This document shows positions 1-8,334 of a DNA stretch of 64,000 nt, in pieces (the stretch's first letter is position 1; every line of letters starts with the position of its first letter). Both the position numbers and the translations under genes were made by a program. This DNA is from Cohnella laeviribosi DSM 21336 (GTDB lineage: Bacteria > Bacillota > Bacilli > Paenibacillales > Paenibacillaceae), in the NCBI RefSeq assembly GCF_000378425.1, contig NZ_KB899812.1, positions 99,019 through 163,018 on the forward strand. The letters run 5' to 3'. The notes below the pieces were generated by a model that saw only the letters and a program-made list of their open reading frames with translations, was not told the DNA's origin and did not search any database.

Positions 1-400
1 ATGTAGGGTACTGGGCGGACTACATGACGGGTTGGCAGCAAAGACGGCAGCGATGTGGGGTACTGGGCGGACTACTTGGCCGCTGCACACCGCCGCACGC
101 ATCCCTATCGTCCGAGGCGGCCCCCACCAAGCACAACCCTATTGCGAACAGGTCGCGACGCCTCTATAACCCGCCGTTTCACCCCGCCTTCTCCCGCCCT
201 CAACCCTGAGGACAACGCGGATCCGCCCGTTTATCGAAAGGCCCCCGACGAAGACGGTCCAGAAGCCATCCCAAGCAAGGCCGTCAAAAGGCGAAATACC
301 AATAAGGGTCAACGGATTAGCCGTAGAAAAAAAGAACCCCCGATCCGTGCAAAATGGATTTCAGGGTGGATGCTCGCACGAGATCAGGGAGGTTTCGGAT
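1..400. other. Gene-poor left edge with an 18-bp direct repeat
   Basis: No coding region could be supported here; the open frames have unnatural compositions. An 18-bp segment (gggtactgggcggactac) occurs at 6-23 and again at 58-75. The 52-bp offset puts the two copies in different frames (both can be read as GYWADY), so this may be a decayed gene end. A run of A at 328-334 would be a T-run for minus-strand transcripts leaving kdgK, but the stem before it is weak. Confidence 0.4.
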
Positions 401-1384
401 TCAGCGCGTCGTTTCTCTTCCGCCCGATTGCAGCCTCTGCACTTCCGCAAGCTTCGGCAGCCCTTCCCAGTCGCCGCGGTACTGCGTCGCCAAAGCGCCC
501 AGAAGGTTGGCCCGTTCAAGCGCGGCCAAGAGATTGCGCTCGTCGTCGTCCGATTCGTTGTTCAGCCACGAGGACAGGAACCCGGCGGCGAACGCGTCGC
601 CGGCGCCGACCGTGTCGACGACGCGGCTGACCTTGTGGGGCTGCGCCCGCACGGCGGCAAGCGGCGTAAAGCCGACCGAGCCCTGTTCGCCCAGCTTCAG
701 CACGACCGCCTTTGCGCCCAGACCGAGGAAATGCGCGCCGTACTGCTCCACGGTCATTTCGCCCGCCAGAAACTCCGCTTCCTCCAGCCCCGGCAGGAAA
801 ATGTCGCACAGCGGAACAAGCGACAGCAGCGTGCGCCGCGCTTCCTCCTCGCTCCACAATTTGCGCCGCAAATTGGGATCGAAGGAAACCGTCAGCCCCT
901 GCTTGCGGGCTTCGGTCATCGCCGCCCGCACCGCGTCCGCCGTCTCCGGCCCGAGCGCCGGCGTAATGCCCGTCACGTGCAAATGCCGGGCGTTCTCGAA
1001 CCAGCGCGGCTTCACGTGTTCCGGCGCCAGACGGCTCGCGGCCGAACCCTTGCGGTAGTAGTACACGTTGGGATCGCCGTACCCTTTAAATTCTTTAAAG
1101 TAAACGGCTGTCGGATAGGCCGGATCGCGTTCCACCAGCGTCACGTCGATGCCTTCCCCCGCCAGCGTGGAAGCGATCAGATCGCCGAACGGGTCGGCGC
1201 CCAATCGGCTGATCCACCGCACGCTCAGGCCGAGCCGGGAGAGCCCGATGGCGACGTTCGATTCGGCGCCGGCGATCGACCGGGTAAACAGGGGCGCGTA
1301 GGCGAGCGGCCCCTCGGACATCGGCTGCAGCAGCACCATGCTTTCTCCGAACGTCACGACATCGGCCGGTTTCAATCCCGCCAT
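401..1384 (-). CDS. kdgK: 2-dehydro-3-deoxygluconokinase (KDG kinase)
   Basis: PfkB/ribokinase-family kinase of 327 residues that phosphorylates 2-keto-3-deoxygluconate to KDPG in the cytoplasm. Visible family marks are an N-terminal GES motif (residues 13-15), the substrate-side AGAESNVA segment near 38-45, and the anion-hole/catalytic motif DTVGAGDAF at 257-265, with the probable catalytic Asp at 263. I chose the ATG whose AAAGGAG ribosome binding site lies 10 bases upstream. A GTG two codons earlier overlaps the eda stop but is only 4 bases from that site. The gene directly follows eda, so the pair makes and cleaves KDPG, the lower part of hexuronate or Entner-Doudoroff sugar-acid catabolism. 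Confidence 0.9.
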   Translation of the reverse strand: MAGLKPADVVTFGESMVLLQPMSEGPLAYAPLFTRSIAGAESNVAIGLSRLGLSVRWISRLGADPFGDLIASTLAGEGIDVTLVERDPAYPTAVYFKEFKGYGDPNVYYYRKGSAASRLAPEHVKPRWFENARHLHVTGITPALGPETADAVRAAMTEARKQGLTVSFDPNLRRKLWSEEEARRTLLSLVPLCDIFLPGLEEAEFLAGEMTVEQYGAHFLGLGAKAVVLKLGEQGSVGFTPLAAVRAQPHKVSRVVDTVGAGDAFAAGFLSSWLNNESDDDERNLLAALERANLLGALATQYRGDWEGLPKLAEVQRLQSGGRETTR

Positions 1385-1386
1385 GT

Positions 1387-2025
1387 TCACTTCACTCCTT
1401 TGGCCTCGGAGACGAACGCTTGCGCCAGCTTGGCCAGTTCATCGAACTTGCCTTCCTGAATGAGCTGCTTATTGACCAGGTTGCCGCCAAGGCCGACCGC
1501 GACCGCGCCCGCGTCCAGCACGCTGCGGATATTTTGCAAATTGACGCCGCCCGTCGCGATCATCGGGATATGGTTCAGCGGAGCGCGGATTTCCTTCAAG
1601 TAATTGACGCCGAGCGAAGCCAGCGGGAACACTTTGACCGCGGAAGCTCCGGCTTTGTAAGCGCGTACGATTTCCGTCGGCGTCATCGTTCCCGGCCATA
1701 CGTCGACCCCTTTTTCGACCCCGTAATAGACGACTTCCTCGTCAAGGTTCGGAGAAATGATATACTCGGCGCCGGCCGCCACCGCTTCCTTCGCCTGCCC
1801 GAGATCGAGCACCGTTCCCGCGCCGATCCGCATCCGTCCCGCGTATTTCTCCCGGAACCGCGAGATCATGCCGAGCGCGCCGTCGGTATTCAGCGTAACC
1901 TCGAGAAAGACGATGCCGCCGTCCGCCAGCGCCTGGGCCGTCGCGTCTCCGTCCTTTTCGGAAATGCCGCGGATGATGGCGACGATTTTCTCCTCGGACA
2001 ATGCCTGCAATAAATTGGATGCCAT
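1387..2025 (-). CDS. eda: KDPG/KHG aldolase
   Basis: Class I aldolase of 212 residues that splits 2-keto-3-deoxy-6-phosphogluconate into pyruvate and glyceraldehyde-3-phosphate. Conserved features are the Glu in LEVTLNT (residue 42), the IGAGTVLD segment (67-74) and the Schiff-base Lys131 in KVFP. Length matches the family. Start is ATG preceded by AAAGGAG at 7-base spacing. It is the first intact gene of a two-gene unit with kdgK; the DNA just upstream carries a decayed Zn-dehydrogenase on the same strand, which suggests the operon was once longer. KHG activity (4-hydroxy-2-oxoglutarate) is also possible for this family. Confidence 0.93.
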   Translation of the reverse strand: MASNLLQALSEEKIVAIIRGISEKDGDATAQALADGGIVFLEVTLNTDGALGMISRFREKYAGRMRIGAGTVLDLGQAKEAVAAGAEYIISPNLDEEVVYYGVEKGVDVWPGTMTPTEIVRAYKAGASAVKVFPLASLGVNYLKEIRAPLNHIPMIATGGVNLQNIRSVLDAGAVAVGLGGNLVNKQLIQEGKFDELAKLAQAFVSEAKGVK

Positions 2026-2060
2026 AAGAACTCCTTTCGGCCAAGCTTTTCGTGCGTCTG

Positions 2061-2480
2061 CAGCTCGACCCTTGCTTTAGTGACTTTGGTCTCGGGCTTG
2101 GACCGATCTTCGAATCTTCCGGTCTTCTCCGCAAACGGGGCCACGTGCGTTATGTAGCTATCTTTCTTTCGCGCGCGACACCGGATTTAACCGCTTCCAC
2201 GACCGCGTTGAAATCTTCCCTCGTCGCTTTGCGGCTGCCCGGCAACGTTCGTTCCCGTTCGTGAATCTCCGGATCGGAAAACGCGATGCCGGATTGGGCA
2301 AGCCCGACAACTACTACCAGTTTACCACCATGCGCCGCCCATTGAAAAGAATTCTCCGCCGAACGAGCTTATACCGCGCGTCGAACGCGTCCGCCGGCAT
2401 GCCGCCGTCCGTCAAGCGCCTCAGCGCGTCCTCCGGATGTTCCAGGGCCAAAAGACGCTTCAAACGGCAAACCGCCGCTT
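2061..2480 (-). pseudogene. Decayed C-terminal part of a Zn-dependent alcohol dehydrogenase
   Basis: Reading the minus strand in more than one frame recovers the C-terminal part of a medium-chain Zn-dehydrogenase of the sorbitol/L-threonine/galactonate dehydrogenase type. Recognisable pieces, in order, are EDALRRLTDGGMPADAFDA (Rossmann strand), then in another frame ENSFQWAAHGGKLVVVVGL, then GSRKATREDFNAVVEAVKSG, then after a further shift YITHVAPF and FEDRSKPETKVTKARVEL. The usual stop after VEL is missing and the frame runs on into eda. The N-terminal catalytic domain is absent. At least two frameshifts make it non-functional. Its place just before eda-kdgK suggests it once served the same sugar-acid pathway. 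Confidence 0.8.
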
Positions 2481-2567
2481 CGGGTCGGATGCCCGGCGGC
2501 GGTGTCGGTCTATGTGCCGGTATGATCGGTTCGTTATGATCGGTTCGTTCGATTGCGCCACCGGAAG

Positions 2568-3923
2568 TCACTCCTTGGCAAACGCAATGGTGAAGTCGAC
2601 GCCGCCTTCCCGGTTTCGGGCCCGGACATCCGCGCCGTGCAGATCGGCGATCCGCTTGACGATCGCAAGTCCAAGGCCGAATTCGCCTTTGCCGCCCTTG
2701 CGGAACGCCTGGAACAGCGCGGCTTCCAATCCGGGCTCAAGCGGCGGACCGTCGTTCCCGATGACAAGGACGGGAACCGGTTCGGCGCGAAGCCGGACGG
2801 AAATGCGGGTAGCGGCGTACCTCATCTGGTTGTCAAACAGGTTTTCCAGCGCAACCGTCCACTGCTCGGGATCGGCGACGATGACCGCCGGCTCGAGATC
2901 GAGCTCCCAGATCAGGTCCGGCCTCCGCCATCGCAGCCGCTCGGCGACCGATTCCGTCAATTCCGCCAGCCGGACCGGTTCCCGCACGCTTTGGCGCGCG
3001 GACAAATAATCGAGTTTCGTCAGGTACAGCAGATCGCGGATGCGCTTTTCCAGCCGTTCGGACTCGTTCTCGATCACTTCTACGGAGCTGGCCAGATCTC
3101 CTTTCGGAAAGACGCCGTCCTGGATCGATTGCGCGTAGCTGCGAATCACCATCACCGGGGTTTTCAGCTCGTGGGAGATATGCTGAAGCAGCGACTGCTG
3201 CGCTTCGTCCTGCTTGCGCAGCTGCTGACGCATCCGTTCGATGGAGGCGGCCAGCCTGCCGATTTCATCCTGCCGGTCGACGACTACCGGTCGGTCGAGC
3301 TCGCGGTTCGCGATCGCCTGCACGTGACCCTCGAGCCGGACCAGCGGGCGGCTGAGATACCGCGCCAGCCAGATCGCGGGAAGCCAGCTCAGGACGAGCA
3401 CCGCTCCGAGGATCAGCGCGATCCGCTTGTACAGCGTTCGGACGAGCTCGTCGCGGTAAGTGTCCCACATGAACGACACGATCGATAAGTTCAGCTTGGG
3501 AAACGGCTGTTTGCGGATGACGTAATACAGCGTCTGCCCGTTGATCGTGTCCGAGTAGTAGCCGACGGCGGCGGTTTGGGCGAGCAGGTTCCGCCGGATT
3601 TTGGCGGTGGCTTCCTGGGGCAGTTTCTGTCCGACGATCGCCGTGCCGTTTCCGGTCACCAACAGGTGAGCCACCGTACGGCTGTTCTGGATTTCCGATT
3701 CGTCGGCCGCGCCGCGCCGTCGGAGTTCTTCCTGGTCCGGCACCATTTCGAACACGCGGGCGGGAAAGCGGATGGCTTGGGCGTTCTCGATGGTCGCGAA
3801 GATTTCCCGGGTAAAAAATTGGCCGAGAATCGCCGGCAGGAGCAGCATTAAAAGCAGACCGATCCCGGTCGTGATGCCGGCGATGACGACCCAGATTTGA
3901 AACGACAGCGGCCGGCTCTTCAT
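2568..3923 (-). CDS. cssS: Secretion-stress sensor histidine kinase CssS
   Basis: Membrane histidine kinase of 451 residues. Two membrane segments (about 10-32 and 167-189) flank an extracellular sensor region. HAMP follows (about 186-238), then the H-box ISHELKTP with phospho-acceptor His251, an N-box (NLFDNQMRYA) and a G-box ending GEFGLGLAIVKRI. It matches B. subtilis CssS, as I recall that sequence, in length, N-terminus (PLSFQIWVVI), H-box surroundings (SYAQSIQDGVFPKGDL) and C-terminus. CssS senses misfolded exported proteins. The start overlaps the cssR stop (ATGA), so the two are translationally coupled. No htrA-type protease, the usual CssR target, is in this window. Confidence 0.9.
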   Translation of the reverse strand: MKSRPLSFQIWVVIAGITTGIGLLLMLLLPAILGQFFTREIFATIENAQAIRFPARVFEMVPDQEELRRRGAADESEIQNSRTVAHLLVTGNGTAIVGQKLPQEATAKIRRNLLAQTAAVGYYSDTINGQTLYYVIRKQPFPKLNLSIVSFMWDTYRDELVRTLYKRIALILGAVLVLSWLPAIWLARYLSRPLVRLEGHVQAIANRELDRPVVVDRQDEIGRLAASIERMRQQLRKQDEAQQSLLQHISHELKTPVMVIRSYAQSIQDGVFPKGDLASSVEVIENESERLEKRIRDLLYLTKLDYLSARQSVREPVRLAELTESVAERLRWRRPDLIWELDLEPAVIVADPEQWTVALENLFDNQMRYAATRISVRLRAEPVPVLVIGNDGPPLEPGLEAALFQAFRKGGKGEFGLGLAIVKRIADLHGADVRARNREGGVDFTIAFAKE

Positions 3924-4594
3924 GGCTTCACCAGCCGGTAGCCGAACCCGTACAGCGTTTCCAGCCGCAGGTCGGGCAGTTTTCGGCGCAGCCGCCGGAC
4001 AAGATCGTCAACGACCCGGTCGGAGCCGAAATAGTCGTCGCCCCACACCTGCCGCAAAATATGTTCCCGCGAGAACGCCTGTCCCGCGTTGGCGGCAAAG
4101 AAGACGAGCAGGTCAAATTCTTTCGCCGTCAAGTCGATCGGCTGTCCGTTCGCGGCCACCTGCCGCCGTTCGGCGTCGATCGCGTAGGGGTCGATCTGCC
4201 ATTTCCCCGCCTTCTGCGGCTGGTTTCCGCCATATACGCGGCTAAGCAGGTTGCGTGCGCGAATGACCAGTTCGCGGGGCAAAAACGGCTTCGCCAAATA
4301 ATCGTCGCTGCCCATTTCCAGGCCGATCACCCGATCGAGATCGGCGTCGCGGGCGGAAATGAAGATGACGGGAACCTGCGGCGCGGCTGTTTTGATTTCG
4401 CGAATCAACTGAAACCCGTCGATATCCGGCAGCATGATGTCGAGAATCCAGAGATGCGGCGGCTGCGGGATCGCCGCACGCGCCGACTGTCCGTCCCCGA
4501 ACGGGCGGACCGACCATCCTTCGTTCGACAAATATGAAGTCAAAAGCCGGTTCAGGTTCGCTTCGTCCTCCACCAGATATACGGTATAGCTCAA
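3920..4594 (-). CDS. cssR: Secretion-stress response regulator CssR
   Basis: OmpR/PhoB-class regulator of 224 residues: receiver domain with acidic pair near residues 10-11, phospho-acceptor Asp52 in LDIMLPDIDG, conserved KPF near 100, then a winged-helix domain ending in the typical RVVDDLVRRLRRKLP and YGFGYRLV. It closely resembles B. subtilis CssR. It uses a TTG start with GGAGGAG upstream. It is the first gene of the cssRS pair and is expected to activate quality-control protease genes after phosphorylation by CssS. Confidence 0.9.
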   Translation of the reverse strand: MSYTVYLVEDEANLNRLLTSYLSNEGWSVRPFGDGQSARAAIPQPPHLWILDIMLPDIDGFQLIREIKTAAPQVPVIFISARDADLDRVIGLEMGSDDYLAKPFLPRELVIRARNLLSRVYGGNQPQKAGKWQIDPYAIDAERRQVAANGQPIDLTAKEFDLLVFFAANAGQAFSREHILRQVWGDDYFGSDRVVDDLVRRLRRKLPDLRLETLYGFGYRLVKP

Positions 4595-4685
4595 AGCGCG
4601 GTCTCCTCCCTATGAGGCCAAGCCAACTGCTGATTTCGGCCAACCGGATGAAAACGGCCCGAACGCGTCGTTTCGTCCCCGGGAA

Positions 4686-5271
4686 TTACAGATGGCGCAG
4701 GAACCGTCCCGGATTTTCCAGGAACGCCCGCATCAGCTGCACGTGCTCCAGCTCGTCGTACGTTATCCGCCGGATCGGCGCATGGTCGAAGCTGAGCAGA
4801 TCGGCATCGGGAAACGCCATCAGAATCGGGGAATGCGTCGCGATGACGAACTGGGACCCCTGCTCCGTCATTTCTTTGAGCATGGAAAGGAACGCCAGCT
4901 GCTTCGTCGGGGATAACGGGGTTTCCGGTTCGTCGAGCAGGTACAGACCGCCGGGGACGAAGCGGGACTGGAACAGCCGCAGGAAGCTTTCCCCGTGCGA
5001 ACGGGCGTCCAGATCTTCGCCGTAGTACCGCTCCAGTTCCGCGATCGACTTCCGGTAAGGCGCCGCCGCCTGGCTGCGGGCGAACGCGGAGCGGTCCCGG
5101 TATTCTTCCTCCGCTTCCGCGAGACTGCGCTGCATATCCGCGGCCCGTCAAAATGGTGACCGGCCGCCGAAACTCGATTCGGTCCAAACCGGCCAGCCAG
5201 GCAAGCGAAAACGGGTAGCCCCGCCGGTCCGCCGGAACGTCTTGCCGAAAGCCGACCGATTTCAGAAACAT
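4686..5271 (-). pseudogene. AAA-family ATPase with Walker A region deleted
   Basis: The first about 43 codons (from 5271, MFLKSVGFRQD to [10 protein letters not shown]) are the start of a small ABC/SMC-like AAA ATPase, ending exactly where the P-loop GENGSGKST would follow. The reading then changes frame near 5141-5148 and resumes in the C-terminal part ([20 protein letters not shown], residues of the signature region, then [13 protein letters not shown]alker B and an ATHSP switch). So roughly 100 residues including Walker A are missing and the frame is broken. A TATAAT-like -10 for this strand lies at 5316-5321. It cannot make a working ATPase. Confidence 0.82.
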
Positions 5272-5353
5272 CGTCCGCCCCCCGCCGTATCCAAGTACGC
5301 TTGTTCGTTTGCTTCATTATAACATAATGCGCGCGAATGGCCGGACGCACGAC

Positions 5354-5385
5354 GAAAGGCGCCGTTGCGGATAACGGCGCCTTTC
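5354..5385. terminator. Strong hairpin between convergent remnants
   Basis: A 13-bp perfect inverted repeat (gaaaggcgccgtt / aacggcgcctttc) with a 6-base loop. It could end minus-strand transcription downstream of the secreted-protein gene that ends at 5550. No long T-run follows, so strength as an intrinsic terminator is uncertain. Confidence 0.5.
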
Positions 5386-5549
5386 TGCCGGAATGCGGCG
5401 GTTTTGCTGCGCAAAAACGTAAGGAGGTTAGGGAATGAGAGAGCTTTTGCTCGGTGGCAGCAGCCGGAGGCTGGGCCGTGCGCCGCATTTCTTCCGCGGC
5501 GGCGCCGATTCCGTCCCGGCGATCCGGCGGCTTGGGCCGGCGATTCGGA

Positions 5550-6242
5550 TTAACTTTGCGTTTCCGCTTGGGACTGTTGCAGTTTCTGCTTCAATTCATC
5601 CAGCTTTTGGGCCAGTTCATGGTTTTGATCCTTGAAATCCGTCAACAGTTCGGCCAGCGCGGACTTGATTTGTTCGGCGTCGCCGGATTTTACGGCTTCC
5701 GTGAACTTCTCAAGCCGTTCCTTGCGCTCCTTCGCTTCCTCCGGGAGTTGGTTTTCGATTTCCTCTTTGAGCTGATCTTTGGACCATTCGCCGCTCTTTA
5801 CTTTTTCTTTTAATTCTTTCAAAGTTTCCAATTTGTCTTTCGCCTGGCCGCTCAAGTCCTGCTTCCATTCGCCGAGAATATTTTTCCAGCCTTCGGACTC
5901 GCGAAGCGATTGGAATTCCTCGCTCAGGCGGCTGCGTTCGGCGAACGCGTCTTTCCATGCTTGAACCGTGTCGGGCGCGTACTTCTCGGCCAGCAGCGTG
6001 ATGTACGTTTGCTGATGGACGCCTCCGCCAAGCGGTACGCCCGCTTTCATGAAGAGCTCGCCGCCGTGGCGCACGAAAAATCCGGATCCTTTGGAGCCCG
6101 GGCCGATCGCTTGCGCCTCGGCCGCGTTCGGCTGGGTGCCCGGTTGGGCGCTTTCCGGGGTGGCGGCCGATGCGCCGAAAGGCACCGCCAGCGCCATCGT
6201 CAGCAAAGCCGCCGGAATCAACGTTTTTTTCGAAAGTTTCAT
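5550..6242 (-). CDS. Secreted helical protein of unknown function
   Basis: Not assigned to a family. The 230-residue product begins with a clear signal peptide (KLSKK, hydrophobic core, cleavage likely after ASA at about residue 26). The mature part has a short segment rich in Pro, Gln and Ala, a central region with YITLLAEKY, and from about residue 100 a highly charged, Lys/Glu-rich region predicted to be long helices or coiled coil (repeated E-K-L-K spacing). It stands alone between a hairpin and thpR. Possible roles include cell-envelope or chaperone-like binding, but nothing in the sequence decides this. Confidence 0.75.
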   Translation of the reverse strand: MKLSKKTLIPAALLTMALAVPFGASAATPESAQPGTQPNAAEAQAIGPGSKGSGFFVRHGGELFMKAGVPLGGGVHQQTYITLLAEKYAPDTVQAWKDAFAERSRLSEEFQSLRESEGWKNILGEWKQDLSGQAKDKLETLKELKEKVKSGEWSKDQLKEEIENQLPEEAKERKERLEKFTEAVKSGDAEQIKSALAELLTDFKDQNHELAQKLDELKQKLQQSQAETQS

Positions 6243-6375
6243 TTCGTCTCATCCTCCTACATACGTTGCATGGGTTCCTTGCGAGTACAAGGATACAACG
6301 ATATTTCGGCACAAATATCAAAAGATTATGGGAAATTGTGAGATATCCGGATAAAGCGATCCGAAGCGAGCGATT

Positions 6376-7101
6376 TTACCCGCTGTCCCGGTTCCCGAAA
6401 AGAAACTCGGCGAGCGGTTCGTACATCGGCGCCTGGCCCAGCCGGCTGCGGTACAGCACGAGCCGGTCCGCGGCCCATGGAGCGGACAAGGCGGCCGGCG
6501 GCGGAGCGGCGAGAAGGGCGCGGTCAGGGGCATGCGGCGCGGACCAGCGGCGGGCGAGCGTAACGTGCGGGCGATACGCGCGCGGTTCCGCGGGGTAGCC
6601 CAGCGGCACAAGCGCGGCTTCGACCGCCTCCGCGAGCCGGGCGAGCGGGGCCGGGGCGGACGGTGGCGCGGAGCCGGACGGTTGCGCCCGTCCGTTCGCG
6701 TCCGGGCCGCCGCCGGAAGCGGCGGCCTGGCGGCGGCGATCGGCGAGGCCGCTCCATGCCCCGGTCCCGGACCGCTCGGCCGCCCGCACGCCCGCCCACA
6801 GCACAGCCGGCAAGCCCGGACGCCCGAAGGTGCCCAGACCGTCCAGGGCCAGGCCGAACGGCGCCGTCCCCGCCGCCACAAGCGCCAGCGCCTCCCGCAC
6901 CGCGGGCATCCGGTCCGCCGGCGTGCCGCCGAGAAACTTTAGCGTCAGGTGATAATCTTCCGGGTGCACCCACTTCTCCATGGGGAATGTCTTGCGGAGC
7001 TTGTCCCGGCTCCACCCCGCCAATGCGTCGCGCAGCTCGCGGGGCAGCGGCAGCGCGACGAACAGGCGCAGCGAAGCGGACGATTCAGTATGTTCGGACA
7101 T
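6376..7101 (-). CDS. thpR: RNA 2',3'-cyclic phosphodiesterase ThpR
   Basis: LigT/2H phosphoesterase of 241 residues. The two catalytic HxT signatures are present: HLTL near residue 51 (in EDYHLTLKFLG) and HVTL near 174 (in YRPHVTLARR). The N-terminus RLFVALPLP is typical. The family opens 2',3'-cyclic phosphate ends of RNA, although the physiological role in bacteria is unclear. Usual length is about 180-200 residues; the extra length is a Gly/Ala/Pro/Ser-rich stretch (about 115-150) between the two halves, probably a flexible loop. Start ATG follows AGGTAGGAG. Confidence 0.85.
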   Translation of the reverse strand: MSEHTESSASLRLFVALPLPRELRDALAGWSRDKLRKTFPMEKWVHPEDYHLTLKFLGGTPADRMPAVREALALVAAGTAPFGLALDGLGTFGRPGLPAVLWAGVRAAERSGTGAWSGLADRRRQAAASGGGPDANGRAQPSGSAPPSAPAPLARLAEAVEAALVPLGYPAEPRAYRPHVTLARRWSAPHAPDRALLAAPPPAALSAPWAADRLVLYRSRLGQAPMYEPLAEFLFGNRDSG

Positions 7102-7268
7102 GCGGATCTCCTACCTTTCATTTCCATCTTAGCATGTCCGGACGCCCCGCTGAAACGCCAACCGGGTGAACGCCGTATTTCTGAGGCTATTTAACGCCGT
7201 CTATTAACGCTGCGAACTTATGGAATCGTGTACTGCTCGGTTCGCGGCACGACGATGAACTGAACCGA

Positions 7269-8027
7269 CTATCCGGCAGCCTGCTGGCTTGAGGTCTCCT
7301 GGCCGGTCGTCGTCCGATCCCGGCCGGTCCCCGCCTGGTCGGCCGCCTGTTGGCCGGGCGCAGACGAAGCGCCCGGTTCATTTGATCCCCGGCCGAAGCC
7401 GCCGCCCATGCCGCCGATCGTAATCAAGGACGCTTCCTGCGTGCCCTCGTTCAGCCAAATCGTCAACACCTCGCCAGCTTTCAGATCGGAAAGCGCAGCC
7501 TCGCTTGTCGTGCGCTCGTTGTTTTCGAACGCGATTTTCCGGATTTTCGTCGCGTCGGTGACGGTAATGTCCACGGTTTCGTCCGTGAACCTATCCGCCA
7601 TGTTCGTGCCGCCTTGAGGACGGCCGGTTCCGTCTTCGCCCGTCGGCGGGGCGTCCCCGGTCTGGGCTTGTCCGCCGCCGCTTGGCGCCTGACCGTCTCC
7701 GGCCTGCGCCTGCCCCTCGCCGCTTGGCGCCTGCCTTCCGCTCCTGCCGCCGCCGCGGCCCGTCTGCGAAGGATCGAGCCGGGACTTGTACACCGTAATC
7801 GTGTTGCCGTTAATGCTTTTGATTTTGCCGATCAGGTCCGCCGGATTTCCGTTTTCGTCGGTCATCCCGAAGCCACCGCCCGGTCCGCCCCGCGCTTGCG
7901 AAGCTTGCCCGCCGTCCGTCTGCGCGTTGGCAGATCCCGCGTCCGCGGCGTTCGAGCCGCCGTCTCCGCAACCGGCCAGCAAGGCGAGCGTCAGCGCGCT
8001 AACCGAGATCAAATGCCATTTTTTCAT
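7269..8027 (-). CDS. Low-complexity lipoprotein
   Basis: Predicted lipoprotein of 252 residues: MKKWHL signal start, hydrophobic core and lipobox LLAGC, so the mature protein starts at Cys near residue 18. About residues 20-50 and 80-140 are Gly/Gln/Ala/Asp-rich with near-repeats of GDGQAPSGGGQAQ type. Around these are two structured pieces: IGKIKSINGNTITVYKS and a second part with VDITVTDATKIRKIAF and LSDLKAGEVLTIWL. These resemble small beta-barrel proteins that relate ion or redox conditions to surface binding, but no function is assigned. The start was chosen because GGGAGGA lies 9 bases before this ATG; an ATG three codons upstream abuts that site. Confidence 0.75.
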   Translation of the reverse strand: MKKWHLISVSALTLALLAGCGDGGSNAADAGSANAQTDGGQASQARGGPGGGFGMTDENGNPADLIGKIKSINGNTITVYKSRLDPSQTGRGGGRSGRQAPSGEGQAQAGDGQAPSGGGQAQTGDAPPTGEDGTGRPQGGTNMADRFTDETVDITVTDATKIRKIAFENNERTTSEAALSDLKAGEVLTIWLNEGTQEASLITIGGMGGGFGRGSNEPGASSAPGQQAADQAGTGRDRTTTGQETSSQQAAG

Positions 8028-8334
8028 CCAGATCATTCCTCCCGCTTGGCGATATCCGAAAATTAACATTTGAAAATGAACGGACGATGAACGGAAACTG
8101 AGGAAAACATAAAATCCGCCCTTGAAAGGCGGATTCGCCTGCCGGAATAGGCGGGAAGCCGGATGGAAGGACCGGCTGATCCGGGTACGGCGCCCTCCGG
8201 CGCCCGAATACGCCGAACGGCGACGGCCGCGGAACCATCCGCCTGCCGTCGCCGCCCGCAGCATACGCCAAAATGATGATGACCGGCCCAGAAGGCCGCT
8301 TGCTCTTGACCTGACCGCGTTCCCGCCCTTGCCC
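8028..8334. other. Intergenic stretch
   Basis: Between the lipoprotein gene and the ABC exporter. Apart from the hairpin at 8113-8135 I see no gene; open frames here have no recognisable protein and no ribosome binding site. Confidence 0.5.
8113..8135 (-). terminator. Intrinsic terminator of the ABC exporter operon
   Basis: An 8-bp perfect stem (aatccgcc / ggcggatt) with a 7-base loop, followed on the minus strand by TTTTAT. It lies downstream of the two-gene exporter operon and before the lipoprotein gene. Confidence 0.7.
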
